Assembly (NCBI GenBank): GCA_021234155.1 | Contig: JAJEKV010000046.1 | Coordinates: 5,089,012-5,153,011 of the forward strand | Length of the DNA: 64,000 bases | Source: Isoetes taiwanensis | Lineage: Eukaryota; Streptophyta; Lycopodiopsida; Isoetales; Isoetaceae | Direction: 5' to 3' | Part shown: in pieces, positions 48,243 through 59,947 of the stretch | Position numbering within the stretch: position 1 is the first letter of the stretch | Layout: each line of letters begins with the position of its first letter | Position numbers and translations under genes: made by a program | The notes under the pieces: model-generated | The model's input: only the letters and a program-made list of their open reading frames with translations | Told to the model about the DNA's origin: nothing | Database searches by the model: none

Positions 48243-51200
48243 TTGTTTGACATGGTTAACCGCTTCGTGAACAAACTTCCACCACCATTTGTTTGCCCAA
48301 GTACCTCTACTTCAGATGGAACACAAGACGGAGATGCTTCTTCAACACCTACCTCGACAAGGTCTTTGTTGCTTCTCGAAGACACTCCGAGTCCAGTAAC
48401 TAGCAGACTGCCACCACCTTTCCAACCCTCTCCAAGTCCAGTAGGAAACCGGCTGCCACCACCTTTCCAACCCTCACATTTGCCGCGTAGCAATCTTCCA
48501 CCACCATTTGTACCATCCCCCGACACTACAATGGCTCGACCTCAGCAAATTTTTCGGAACCGACTACCTCCGCCGTTTATTGTTTCTCCATCTTCACTCA
48601 CATGCCAGGAATACAGCACGTTCTGAAGACTGCGAGATCCTCCATCGCTTCTCCCACCACGATTTCACTACAAATGAAGACGACCCCGCAAAGATTCATC
48701 TACACCTCTTCACACAAACGTGGTGACACATGGGTTTGCAGAATTTCAGTCTGCTTTAAGAGACATGTTTGAACGAACTCCCTGTGAAGACGCTACAACA
48801 ACTTTCGCTGGCACATCATATGGTGGCCCATCTCCTTCATTCAACACTGCACCTCCGCCTTATCCGGGTACAGCTTCACGTGGTTTGTTCTCCTCTACAA
48901 GCACACCACTAAGGGTAGAGGAGGTCACCCCCAGAGTAGAACTCTCTTCAGAAGATGAAGACACCAACGAAGTGCAACGAGATTACACATTCTCTAGCCA
49001 ATCCACCAAGAAATTCAAGGTGGATTTTAGTTTGAGAGCATGCTCCTCTGTAAGAAGAAGAAACCTTATGGACGAGCACAAAATGAGAAGACTTTTAAGA
49101 AGTAAATGCTGCTCATTGGGTTGCATCAACAAATTTAACATGGCTAAATTACGAGCAATTAGAGACAACTACAGTTCAATGACATTGGCTGACCGTAATG
49201 CCTATTTGGCCTATCATGTAAGACCAGACATAACACCTTCTTGCACTACATTAACCGTCAAGAAGTTTGCGGAAATGTGCTTTATGGTTGTCCACCGTTT
49301 AGGGTCCACGAGAATGTCTAGAATACACAAAAGATCGGACAAAAATCCAAAGAATTGATGATCATTGTGGACCAAGAAGAGTTATAACCATGCATGCCCT
49401 TCTTCTGTGTGTCATGGATGGAGAAATATTTTAGAGAAACATGTGAGAAGTCTGCCTAACAAGAACATGTATCATTTAACCGATAACATCACCAAAAAGA
49501 TGTTTTTAATGAGTACAAAGAGACTTGCACTCAAACTTGAAAGACATCTCTTACTCACACTTCACCGTGATGTGGAAAAGTGAATTCGGTTTAGTGAAAA
49601 TTCCCGGAGACATAGAATGTCCGTTTGTTCAAGGTGTCGTAAATTAAAGAGTCAAAGAGAAACCAAAAAACAGAGGTCGAAAAGAAGTAAGCTCATGTTC
49701 TCCAATCTCTCACTTGTTTTAAAGATAATGCTTTGACCTCATTTCTTCTCTGATATTTATGCAAATGAACCTTGCTAGACATCGTGAACAACAAGCGTGC
49801 CAGAGAGAAGAAAGCTTGCCAAACACGTAAAAAAAAAAAAGCTCTTGAACGTCCAATTTGCAATATATATGTCATGTGATTGATGGAATGGACCAAAAAA
49901 ACTACTCTACCGCATTTCTTGAACATTCCTAAAGATGTGCCGAGGAATGTTTTGTTAAGGTCCACCTTGTAGGAGCTATGGTCTTCAAAGGAAGTCTAAA
50001 GTGCAAAGTATTCTTGACGTATCCAAACTTGCATGGTGACCCGAACCTCACAATTACAATTCTTAACAAGGTCCTGTGCGAGCAAGAGCAATTACCACCA
50101 GTGCTTTACCTGCAACTTGACAATACTACAAGGGAGAACAAGAACCAAACACTCTTTATGCGTCTTGTGCCATGTTAGTGGAGCTAGGGATCTTTAGAAA
50201 AGTGAAGCTGGGTTTCTTACTTATAGGCCACACTCATGATCAAATTGACCAAATGTTCAAAGATTTTTACTCAATGCGCCTCGGAAAAAGGAAGAAGGCT
50301 TTCTCTTCCTACTTTAGTTCAATTATTGAAGATTCTTACACTCCCACTCCAAAGGATCGATCTTCTTAAAGAGACTGCTGATTTCGAGAGATTTTATTTT
50401 CTCTCAACGTTCGCAGAGAGAACAAGTCAGGAACAAATTGAATGATCTCACCTTTCAACATCACATCAAGTTCTACTTGAAGGATGACCAGAGTTTCTTA
50501 CAGGGCAAGAAGTATACCACAACTAAGGACTGGAGTCCACCAGAGGGATTACGCTTCCTTAAATATATTCCAGACACTTCCTTCAGAGAACGTCTTTGAG
50601 CAACTTCCTCTCAAAAATCCTAAGGAGTCCAAGCGTAAGAAAAAGTACCCCGAGTCATCCTTAAAAGCCATAGAAAATGGAATTTCCTCAGGCTTTAAGT
50701 ACTTCTTAGAAAGAAGATCGAATGTGGTGGAGTAACTTCTTTCTCGAACGTAAAAAATTGTTGTGAAAAATATAGCTCTAAGACAGTTTGCAAGAACCAT
50801 TTCAATGGCCTAACACCTTCCATCAACCCCAAAGACCAAGCGTGTCCAAGCAATGCTACGTTAGCACCTCGCAGAGAAGAAGACGAGGATCGAGTCATGT
50901 ACCTCGGACCAAGACGCAGAATGAGCCTCAAGGTAATATCCGCGAAAATTACCAAGGGTATGCTAATTGCTCTTCCCTCTTGAGGAGGATGACAAAGGTC
51001 GACTTTTCTCGATAGCAAAAGTGCTTGACACGATCAAGGAGGAAGGCTTAGTCACTAAACTCAAGATTCATTGGCTTGCAACACGCTTTCGAAAAATGCT
51101 TTTGAAGGTAGATATGAGTTAGAAATGAGAAGCCAAGGAAAAGGGAGAAAGTCCAAGAAGGTGGGTTGTATGGATGAGCTGATCCTTAATGACGCGTGAC

Positions 51201-51466
51201 TATATTATGCTATGATTTTAAATTGAAATCGACAATCGCGTCTCTTGGGAGGACTATCAATTTGCTTAAAAAAGCTTGTAATTACGAAGAAGAGGATGAA
51301 GAAGGTGGTGGAAATGCTTCACCATCTGTTGATAGTGATGAGGAAGATAACTCAAGCACTTCCTCTAGTGATAGTGTAAGAAGTGAAGGTGATGAGGATG
51401 GCATAAATGAACATGATGACGTCCTGGATCCCTCTCTCATCACTCCTCACACTTTTGTACATAACT
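48243..51466 (+). pseudogene. DUF7869-like, possibly transposase-related protein with LPPPF repeats
   Basis: Starts after an acceptor (ATTTTTTGCAG) with ATG at 48,252. The N-terminus has five LPPPF motifs (48,270-48,590) in a Ser/Pro/Thr-rich sequence. A basic region with KCCSLGCINKF and ADRNAYLAY follows (49,080-49,210). Later, in shifted frames: NITKKDVF-like (49,490), a CPFVQG region (49,620), KDVPRNVLLRSTLVGAMVF (49,935-49,985), LPPVLYLQLDNTTRENKN (50,092-50,145) and LGFLLIGHTHDQIDQMF (50,210-50,260). The LQLDN...GHTHDQID pair is characteristic, from memory, of the eukaryotic DUF7869 family, often repetitive and transposon-like. The C-terminus contains YLGPRRRMSLKVISAKITKG (50,900-50,960). 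At least six frameshifts; not functional. Confidence 0.7.
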
Positions 51467-51699
51467 GAGTCTTAGAAAAAGACTGTAAATTTTGCATGTG
51501 AATATGAAGATTCTATCTGTAAATTTTGAGAATACTACAGTTTCAGTTACGGACTTACTTCAACTGTTTGTTAAATATTTTATCCTCTGAAATTAGAGAT
51601 TCTCTCGTAAAATATACTTCAAGAACATTCTATTTGCTAAGAAAAGTGACACTTTAAAAATGTCAATTCTTTGGTTGCACAAAAAAATTAGTCATTTTG

Positions 51700-51844
51700 G
51701 GGGGGTCAAAATAGAATTTCATGCATCTTTTTTTTTTTAACCTAGTTTTACCCCATTTTTGTAAAAAAAAAAAAGGAATCTTTGAGGAATATTCCTTTCG
51801 CTCTCGTTTCGATGATTTGCTTCCGTTTAATACGCAATCTTGTT
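51700..51844 (-). repeat. Right terminal inverted repeat (imperfect)
   Basis: Mate of 43,569-43,710. The outer edge is set by the loss of similarity beyond AACAAGATTGC and by the CGAG that follows in both flanks. Confidence 0.6.
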
Positions 51845-52251
51845 CGAGAAAAATCTTCAGTTACTTTTATGGGAAATCTTACTGAGTTACTGAAGATTTA
51901 CTAAATCTTTTGTGGGCCATTGCACGTCACATATTCTTAAAACCTCCAGCAGTCATTTTATAATATCTTTCCATCACTGCAGCAAGAATAAATGTTGTCA
52001 AAACTTGTATGGAGATTTGAATTTTCTTGTATGTTCTAAGATTGTAACAATGCCCAACTTACTTGAATATGAGGATGGAACACTGTCACTGAATGGGAAC
52101 CCATCACAAAGCTGGTGAAGACTAATGCTTCTATCTATAAATTTGAATACGAAGATTAGCCTACAGGAGAAATTGGAGGCCATGTAGAACTGTCCATGGA
52201 CTTCACGACATATTTTAAAAACATACATTTAAGGCCTCAATGTGAGGTTTT
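51845..52251. other. No gene seen
   Basis: AT-rich spacer between the transposon and the next retroposon. A short open plus frame at 51,912-52,118 has no similarity I recognise. Confidence 0.4.
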
Positions 52252-53059
52252 AATGATGCCATATTGTTTTTTTGTTGAAGGACGGCAGTCTATTATTCAT
52301 GAAAAAATCAAGAAACATACAAGAGGTCTGTGAAATGGGACTCAAAACCTAGAGGACTACGAAGTCCCCTAAGCAAAACCACCCATACACAGTACATAAT
52401 CAAATATCTTGTACCATCTTGAGGCGTTTAATAGCCTCATCACAATCAGCATGTTCTACCACATCAATACAATCATTACTAGACATCGTATTATCTGAAC
52501 TCTGGAGATTATGACGCGCAGGGGCCTCACGGCATACCTTCTTTGACCTCTTCCTTGCACGAGACCCCATCCTGGCAACCTTTTTCCAAGTGGCATGTTG
52601 CCATAACGCTCTATTACTCGAACTATTAGGACAATCAGGAGAAGAAGAAGTGTCACCTTGAGGAATAAAGGGAACAATAGGTGCATGTGAAGGTACAAAT
52701 GCAGGAACAATAGGCGTATACTTAGATGCTAGAGACAACGTCGTTGGAGCTAGACGTATATCAACTTCACTCCTAGAAACATCACCTTGCGAAGTAAAAG
52801 GAACAATAGATGCAGAGGATGGTGCTAAAGACAGTGCCATTGGAACTGGATGTAAATCAACTTCCATAGCCGAGGAGTGTAAAACAACTGGCATAGGTTG
52901 ACCATGAGTAGGTGCAGAATTAACACCATGAACTTGAACCTGAGATAAAGCAGAAGGTTTAACAGAAGCTTGAGATACACGAGGGCCTCTATGAAAGCCA
53001 GCAAAAGCCTCTTTATCAGGAAATAAGTGAGCCTCTTTATCAAATGATGCCATATTGTT
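52252..53059 (-). mobile_element. LINE-related retroposon flanked by 17-bp target duplication
   Basis: AATGATGCCATATTGTT occurs at 52,252-52,268 and 53,043-53,059, a perfect 17-base direct repeat. The insert between (774 bp) is on the minus strand: its 3' end at the left shows an A-rich tail (CAACAAAAAAA read on the minus strand). A 3' region includes CATGAATAATAGACTGCCG. Most of the insert is an open frame (53,042-52,400), Ser/Pro-rich with LWQHATWKKVARMGSRARKRSKK near its end; a WK-x-x-AR box of this kind occurs in plant L1 proteins between gag-like and endonuclease regions. I infer an internally deleted, L1-mobilised copy. Confidence 0.65.
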
Positions 53060-54384
53060 CGACAAACAGTTTTGAAGAACAAGAAGCTCCTTTAACTGAG
53101 AAAGCCCCAACCTGTCACAAATTGATCAAACACTTAGGGCAACACAATAAGTACATTACATCAACAATTTAATCCCTTTTGTTTTTCCCGATTTTTCTTG
53201 AAGTTGCTATTAAGAGCTTTTACAATTTCAAAAACTTTATGATGTAGCATGCTTTGTAATTGGTAAGACTTTCTCAATACTTCATATGTTATAACCACCA
53301 ATATAAAAGGTGACGAAACTACAAATTACCTAGATGTATCAAAACTAGCAGAACTCTGCAGACTCTGCAAACTCCCCATTTCCATGCAGAGTTACATTAA
53401 CATGTCATATTAACTTCCATTACCAATTTGCATTTCATAGTAATTGCTAATGGAAGTTTGGTAATGGTAATGCATTTTATAGTTTGGTGGAGCTTCTTGT
53501 TCTCAGGTTTTTCTCAGCTATGAAATGCAAAACTATTGTATGTCAGTTCAGTGCCCAATCTAGCCCACTTCTCGCAGACAATTATTATATAACCGCAAAG
53601 ACGTATCTTGTAACACAAAGAGGAAATAAAACGCAGACACATGCAAATTATTCTCAAAACATAGCAATTGGAAGTTCAAGAGAGCAACGTTCCTATCAGG
53701 CATTGATTAATCTATGTGCGTTATTTGACCATGTTGCATATAGCTATCACAGATACATTAGGTTGAGGCATGTTTTCACATGCTATGGAGAAGGATAAAA
53801 CAACCAGATACATTAGGTTGAGGCAAGGATAAAACAACCAGTTTTCAAGTCTAGGCATGCAACATTCATGCAAATAAATTCTACAAGATAATGAAGAGTA
53901 TGAAAAAAAAAATGCGTCATTAGCAAAAGTTAGTTGTTAGCTTATCTGCACCTAGCAGGCTTAATAAATTTGATAGTCACAAGATGAATTGTTTTTCATA
54001 ATTACCTAGTCAATATAACAACAACCATAAAGTATTTATTGTGCGCTAGCTTGCAATGAAAAGGTGCATATATACAATCTACTACAATTATACCCATTTC
54101 AAAGCTCGACAAGACCTTTCTAAAACTTAGACAACTTGAAGAAACAAATGTAACCAATTCTAGCTCTTTCAAACCATATATAATGCATACACTTTGATTC
54201 TATTCTTCGAGATTCTTTGATGCTCCATTGCATGCACGCCAAGTGTCGAAAAATATTTTTGAGGAACATTTTTTGTATTTTCCTAGTTAATATTTATTGA
54301 GGAGAAGCCACAGCCACGTGACTCCCCTTGCTCAATCAATCCATCTAAGCCACATTCCTTAAAAATTATCAAAGCACGACATGT
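53060..54384. other. No gene seen
   Basis: Unique AT-rich DNA with a small duplication at 53,755-53,840 (AGATACATTAGGTTGAGGCA twice, with GGATAAAACAACCAG twice). The 104-codon plus ORF at 53,484-53,798 lacks recognisable features. Confidence 0.4.
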
Positions 54385-54530
54385 GTGCACTTCGCATTTA
54401 TTGCGGCCATTAATACACTCTAATAACTTGATGAGACATGTGTGCACTTTGCATTTATTGCGGCCATTAATACACTTTGCATTTATTGCGGCCATTAATA
54501 CACTTTGCATTTATTGCGGCCATTATTCTG
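54385..54530. repeat. 28-bp minisatellite
   Basis: Four copies of CATTTATTGCGGCCATTA with a period of about 28 bases in the last three (54,450-54,530) and a first copy 60 bases upstream joined by TGTGTGCACTT, also duplicated. Recent slippage product. Confidence 0.85.
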
Positions 54531-54849
54531 ACGTCCGCCATAGCCAGACCTGTGCTTGCCCCTGCATACAAAACTTCGGTGCCATTGCAGTCCACAAGGC
54601 ATTTCTGTGGACCAATGCGGCCATGCGAGCGATGATGAGACAACCCGGCAGATCCACTTCCATTCCATGCATACTTCAAACAAGTTGCGTGCTCTATATG
54701 TCTCATCCCATTCCCTTTCTGGCCCATACGATAGATGGCATGCTGTTTGATTACCATGAGGTTCCCCACATCTACTCTTCAACAAATCAAACTAGAAACA
54801 TTAAACAAATAAATTACATTAAACAAATGAGGCAGAGATAAAAAGATGC

Positions 54850-55068
54850 TCACCGCGTTGACGGCCAAGTGCTTAAGCTAATGGTTATGGGAAACCCCCG
54901 TCCAGGCTCAAAGCCCACTGCCCATGATGGTTGTGTTCTGCCTCACGTTGTGCTTTGGTTTAAGGGCTTCGGCCCATGGTTACTTGAAACCGGTCCCATA
55001 ACCCGATTGGGTTCCGTGGACGTTAAAAATTTTTCCTTCCTTCCTTCCTTCCTTCCTTCCATCATCGG
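54850..55068 (+). mobile_element. SINE-like element with LINE-type 3' end and TTCC tail
   Basis: The head has a tRNA-like start (CCAAGTGCTTAAGCTAATGG) and a box B-like GGCTCAAAGCCC at 54,906. The 3' end GTCCCATAACCCGATTGG...CCGTGGACGTTAAAAA (54,993-55,029) matches the end of the long LINE at 32 of 37 positions. The tail is TTCC repeats (55,032-55,060). It is therefore likely mobilised by that LINE family. Confidence 0.6.
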
Positions 55069-55097
55069 GTGCAGCTAAATAAACAAAAAGGTCCATC

Positions 55098-55175
55098 GCA
55101 TTGTTAGCCTAATGGTCAGGCTATTGGTTCTGGGCATCACCCATCCAGGCTCAAAACCCACTGACTAGCAATGGA
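55098..55175 (+). mobile_element. tRNA-derived SINE head, copy 2
   Basis: TTAGCCTAATGGTCAGG fits box A (TRGYNNARNGG) and CAGGCTCAAAACCC, about 30 bases on, is one mismatch from box B. It lacks the LINE-like tail. Confidence 0.5.
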
Positions 55176-55197
55176 TGGCGAGAAAGAGATAATGGCA

Positions 55198-55290
55198 ACC
55201 GTGCTGTTAGCCTAGTGGTCAGGCCATTGGTTCTGGGCAGCACCCATTCAGGCTCAAAACCCACTGACTAGCATCGGGTGATAAAAAGGA
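55198..55290 (+). mobile_element. tRNA-derived SINE head, copy 3
   Basis: Nearly the same as copy 2 (TTAGCCTAGTGGTCAGGCCA, then GGCTCAAAACCC), ending CATCGGGTGATAAAAAGG. The CATCGGGTG word also follows the TTCC tail of copy 1, so the three copies may be a tandem family. Confidence 0.5.
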
Positions 55291-55321
55291 GAGGATAAAA
55301 GAGAGAAAGGGATACCAGCAT

Positions 55322-55550
55322 TGGGAATCTCATGGTCGTCTCGCAGCAACTATCTATCGTATGGGCAAGAGGACACAAGGCAACAATGTGGGTTCAAATC
55401 CCGCCTGTTCGGCAATTCATAAATGCTACCACATGTGGTCTCGCACCCTTGTGAATAGAAACCCATTATTAATAGTGGGCCAAACCTCAGCGGGTTGGAA
55501 CTAGAGAAACGTTCGCGGCGCCGCCGCGATAAGTTTCTTGTAATACAAAA
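55322..55550 (+). mobile_element. SINE-like element with perfect box B
   Basis: GGGTTCAAATCCCGCC at 55,389 is a perfect tRNA T-arm/box B; the box A side is weak. The 3' part contains GGAACTAGAGAAACGTTCGC, then GGC(G)CCGCCGCGATAAGTTTC. Related 3' pieces lie at 58,300-58,350 and 62,101-62,150, supporting a dispersed family. Confidence 0.5.
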
Positions 55551-58299
55551 CAATACCCTGTCAAAACCTTCTAGTGTGCTTTTTGCTAGTTGTCTTAGGT
55601 CTTGCAATCATGATGATAAAAATAAATAATTAGTTAACTTGCATCTGCTTTATAAGATTGTTATTGCGAGCTTAGCTATTTATTCCCATGCAGCCAAACA
55701 GGTGATAACAAAAACCATAGAAAACCCGTCACAAAAAATCCATCTAAGGGATATCTTGTCTCTCTCGTACATGTCAATGCTAAGATTTGGTAGAACGAAA
55801 GAGCCTCCGTTGATTTGCTTGTAAACATTGATTCTTGGCAAATCAAGCAGCTCTTGGATAGCTATCTCAATTTTACAACATCAAATCGCTTCTACTTTGG
55901 TGTCCAAAAGCTACAAGAAAGAACGGGAAAAAAAAAACTTGCCACATAATTTGCATTTCATTTCAGACCAGAACATTATCACAGAGAATTGGAGGACTTT
56001 GCTGGATATTATTGATTGCACGAGCTTAGTGCAAGACATAGATTTATAGCAAAATGGATATGGACATGTCCAAAAATAGATAAACAGATGGAAAAAAGAA
56101 CTAAAATGAGGATCCAAAACCCAAAAAAAGAAATGGCAAACAATGTGGATTCATGAAATGAGAAATCGCAGAACACAAAGAACCCAGAAGAAAATATCCC
56201 AAAAAGAAAGTTTCTCAAACAGCGGGGATTTAATAGGAGCACCCAAATGAAAAAGCCAAACTAGTAACCTTTTCTTAAAAGAACAAAACCGCAACAGATA
56301 CATGAGCCATCTAAACGAGATGGGTATTCTCTATTATGGAACAAAAATTTGATCAAAGTTGAGCGTTTTTCTGTCCATCTCACTACATATTCACAACAGT
56401 AATTCTACCATCTCCTGTATCCTATCAAGAAAAGGAATTCTACCATCTCCTGTATCCTATCAGGAAAAAGAAGAGCTTACCTCGCTTTTATCCTTACACC
56501 CATCGATTCTTTTGTAGCGGCAATCCGATTGGCATGCATAGAATTTGAAATTTTGAAATCTGTTTATCTGAATTGAAATAAAGTTCTGAACTTCTGAGCA
56601 AAGCAGAAGAGGAAGATATGCTAGAGAATAGGAAATCCTTTCCCTCCATCGAATACACTTTAAGTTTATTGCATTTAATTCTAACCATCTACATGACGAT
56701 TTTGAATAGGGCAAACCGCATACCTGCCTGTTGCATCTGACATGCCCTGTGTCTACAGCTATAAGTTCCGGTTCTTAAGAACAATCTATATCCGGAACAT
56801 CCATTTTTCTGTGCGGAAGGCATTCCAGCTATTTATCACGATGGTCCATCAACATTCTTTTTTCTGAGCTGTGTCTGCCGATTTTCATCAGAGGAGCTGT
56901 AGCTGAGTTGTATCTGCATACAACTTTAGGTAACCAAGAATTGGATTGTGCAGATTTGAGGAGTTGGACGCCATAGCCATACACCAAAATACTAATTTAT
57001 CTAATGTCTGTGATTGCAGGTATTCATTGTTGCCTTAACCCTTGAAAGCGGTGCCTCAGAGAAGTGAACATGATAACAGAACACAAACCCCAATCTGATG
57101 TATCTATTGTGCTGTGTTTTAGCCTCAAGCCCTGTTCTTGCATCTGTTCTTGCCCTAACTTATGCATCTGTTCTTGCCCTAACTTATAGCCATATTTGAC
57201 GTCCTATTCTGGCCTCAACACAAATCGCAAATACCCTGCCTTGCCCTATTGGAGCTTGACGCCATCGCCATCTCGCCGAATGGCTATTCTCTGGAGCGTC
57301 CTTCCACCATAGCCAGTTTTATTCAAAGCTACGAATCTACGATTTCTTTAAACGATTCTGCAAACCTGTAAAAATCGAAATGCAAACCTACAGAATATTT
57401 CAGGCAAACCTCTCTGCCATGCAATCCTCTCTCTGCCATGCTCCTGTTTGTCGGAAAAAAGCACATCTTGCAGAGTATAGCCAGAGGAGTTTGATGCGGA
57501 ATCACAATCAGAGCTTTTTTCTCCTGACATTCTAGCCGTCGGTTTGACCCCCCAACTAACGGCTTTGATACTTTCTCGATGGCGCCATATTAACACCAAG
57601 GTCTAATTTTTTACCAGTTTCAAAGTAGAGACCCTTTTGCCTAACACAATAGAATGCGAGAAAAGAAAAATTACCTGTCCACATAGTGCAATCACACTCT
57701 ACAAAGAAGGAACATTGCTATCCACATTTCGGTTAAGAGAAAGCACTTCGGGCCAAACCATATACGAGCCAACATAAAAATAGCTTTGAAAATAAAAATT
57801 GTGTAGGTATCTATTATTTGATCTTCCTTAGCAAGCACAATAGAGTTGCCAAAAGCTCATGCCCTAAAAGATGGCTACACGCTATTACTAAGCAATTGTT
57901 CATAAGAATAGCCCTTGCAATTCATTAAATTCCAAGCTAACTTTTGTGTAATTCTATTCTCACTGGTTGCTTGAGAAAAGTCTAGACCTGCACAATGTAC
58001 CAACCCAAATTGTCGTCGTTCTGGAGTTAAGTATTTGTCGTAATTAATGTTGCAATTCATGATTGTTGCCCAAGAGCAGAACTCAATGATTTTTAAGCCA
58101 TTAAAAATAAGATGTTTTGATAAAATACATAGAATGTTTCTATTCTCACTAATACCTTTGCCTCTAGACCTACAACAATGATAAGAGGAGCTTAGGCAAC
58201 ACTCACATGCAACTACAATATCTATCCCTACCAACATGAATCACCAGTGCGCTCAACAACCACTGCCACATTGATACAAATCTATTTCTACAGGTTTCA
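55551..58299. other. Unique DNA, no confident gene; two small tandem duplications
   Basis: Tandem pairs: 56,397-56,466 (AATTCTACCATCTCCTGTAT, period 35) and 57,139-57,188 (GCATCTGTTCTTGCCCTAAC, period 25). A possible minus-strand exon at 56,567-56,481 has both splice signals (TTCAATTCAG and GAG/GTAAGC) and could encode CQSDCRYKRIDGCKDKSE, unrecognised. A minus-strand open stretch near 57,530 starts MSGEKSSDCDSASNSSGYTL, also unrecognised. They may belong to one gene, but I cannot join them. Confidence 0.35.
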
Positions 58300-58350
58300 G
58301 AACCAAAGAAATGTTTGCAGTGACCTTGGCCGCCGCGATATATTTCTTGT
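58300..58350 (+). repeat. Dispersed SINE 3' end
   Basis: GAACCAAAGAAATGTTTGC, then GGCCGCCGCGATATATTTC and TTGTTCTT; matches the 3' part of 55,322-55,550 and 62,101-62,150. Confidence 0.5.
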
Positions 58351-58509
58351 TCTTATAATGTAACATCGAATTCAAATGAATCTACAATGATAAAAATAAC
58401 ATAGTATTTTTTACTTCCGCTAGAGATTAATTAGCCTACGAGATGGACAACATTGTTTTATGGGTCTTCCTGTGTGTGCATGGGTGGGTGGGTGTGCGTG
58501 CATGCGTGC

Positions 58510-58648
<139 letters not shown>

Positions 58649-58651
58649 CAG

Positions 58652-58690
58652 TTTTTAACGTCCACTGGAGACCACATTGATCTATGGGAC
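58652..58690 (-). repeat. LINE/SINE 3' end
   Basis: Reverse complement reads GTCCCATAGATCAATGTGG and TCTCCAGTGGACGTTAAAAA, the same end as in the LINE at 26,361-26,396 and the SINE at 54,993-55,029. The body upstream on the minus strand (to about 58,800) is short and unrecognised. Confidence 0.6.
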
Positions 58691-58868
58691 ACTCACCCAA
58701 TTGGGCCCTTCCCCCAACCACTTTACATCAATTGTAGTCAGTTTACATCTACCAATGGTACATAGAGAGAGAGAGAGATGGTATTCCATTTTCTATAGCA
58801 CATGATAAGTCCTCCTCCCACTTTATGAGAGCAGGGTAATTTCATTGTGTCAAAATCATATATTAAGT

Positions 58869-59947
58869 TCATTTTGGTTTTACTTTGGAATCAGCTGATT
58901 TGGACGACATTATATTCTCATACGCAATGAAAAAATCTTCATTTTCCTTTGCCATTTCTTTCCATACTGCAACAGAAATTAAGACAAGTTTAGTTAGGCA
59001 GCCTTAAAAGAACATCAAATGACATAACAAAGGTCAAACTCTAATGTAAGACAAATGAAGCATGGAGAAAGGGCATTTAAGTAGCATGAGACGGGGACAA
59101 TGCAAGGGAGCATTAAATGGCAAGGTATACCAAGGAATTGATGGTACCAATTGCAAGCCATGTGGAGATGGTTTCAAGGGTGGAGGAACAAATATCTTAT
59201 GCAAGTGGTACTAGAACATGGAAAATGTGAGTAAAAAAGTAGAGGTGACGAATGGAAAATGCGAGTAAAAAAAAGGACAAAGAGATGGTAATTTAATGCG
59301 GGTAAAAATAGATAGATAAATGGTAATTTAATGTCTAGGGGAAGGCATAGGTAGGGGTGCTACAATTAGTAGGCATGACAAGGAGAGAATCCAGAACGGT
59401 ATGTGAATTGAATTTGGATTCTCTTAAAAATGAAAAATTCAATGCTAATGGAACTCTTGCAATAGATCAATTGGGATGCATTAACCTAGGACAAGAACTG
59501 AATGATCAATTTGCACCCAATGGGTAAAAGCAAGTTCTAAAACGGGGGATGAAGTAGCCCCCACGCTCTTGCTCAAGAAAGAGAGATTTCTCGCCGGAAT
59601 ATGGCCCCCACGAAATCACCAAATTGTCAGATCATACCTGTTCTAGTAATCACGGGGTCGACTTGGGCTTTGCTTAAAAGCCGCTCCACGCACTCCTCTA
59701 GATCCATATATTGAACAAGGCACTCCTCAATCATCTGTTGGATCTGTATAAACACCAAAATCAGGTAAGCTTTAAAGAGAAAAACCAGGTAAGATCTGAA
59801 CCCAAATCATTTAGTTTCTGTCCTTACCTTCAGTATGTAGTCATATGAAACCTTCTTCTGCCCTGTACATGAGATATTCTTTCGTGTATCAGGACTGTTA
59901 ACCTCTGTTTCCATGATTTCTAGCCCAGTGTGGTGATCCCGCTTCAT
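58869..59947 (-). CDS. Plant-specific TIGR01589-family small protein
   Basis: Three exons, 59,947-59,828, 59,743-59,638 and 58,966-58,869, with GT-AG introns of 84 and 671 bases. Lengths 120, 106 and 98 give a continuous 107-residue frame ending in TGA. ATG at 59,947 follows an in-frame TGA two codons upstream. The second and third exons carry the family signature: IQQMIEECLVQYMDLEECV, ERLLSKAQVDP, then VWKEMAKENEDFFIAY, matching the known pattern of a helical plant-specific domain (IE-CL-YM, A-I-P, VW-L-EN-EFF-AY). N-terminal residues include TRKNISCTGQKKVSYDYIL. Function of the family unknown to me. The protein ends early, about 16 residues after the FF-AY motif, so it may be a short paralogue. 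Intact as read. Confidence 0.8.

Larger units (their letters stand above)
43569..51844. mobile_element. DNA transposon carrying ParB-methyltransferase and DUF7869-like genes
   Basis: Terminal inverted repeats: AACACGATTGCAAATTAAAC (43,569) against AACAAGATTGCGTATTAAAC (reverse complement ending at 51,844), 17 of 20 identical, continuing GGGAG/GGAAG. Further in, both ends share CAAAGATTCC (43,612 and the reverse complement near 51,782) and a CATTTTGGCCC/CTATTTTGACCC block in the same order. The four bases outside each end are CGAG, a possible target duplication. Inside are two divergent genes with a common promoter region at 47,917-48,242. The element is about 8.3 kb. I cannot assign it to a known superfamily. 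Confidence 0.6.

Noticed and set aside
55380-55405. tRNA gene
   Set aside because: Only the T-arm/box B side is tRNA-like; no acceptor stem or anticodon arm folds around it. Called a SINE instead.
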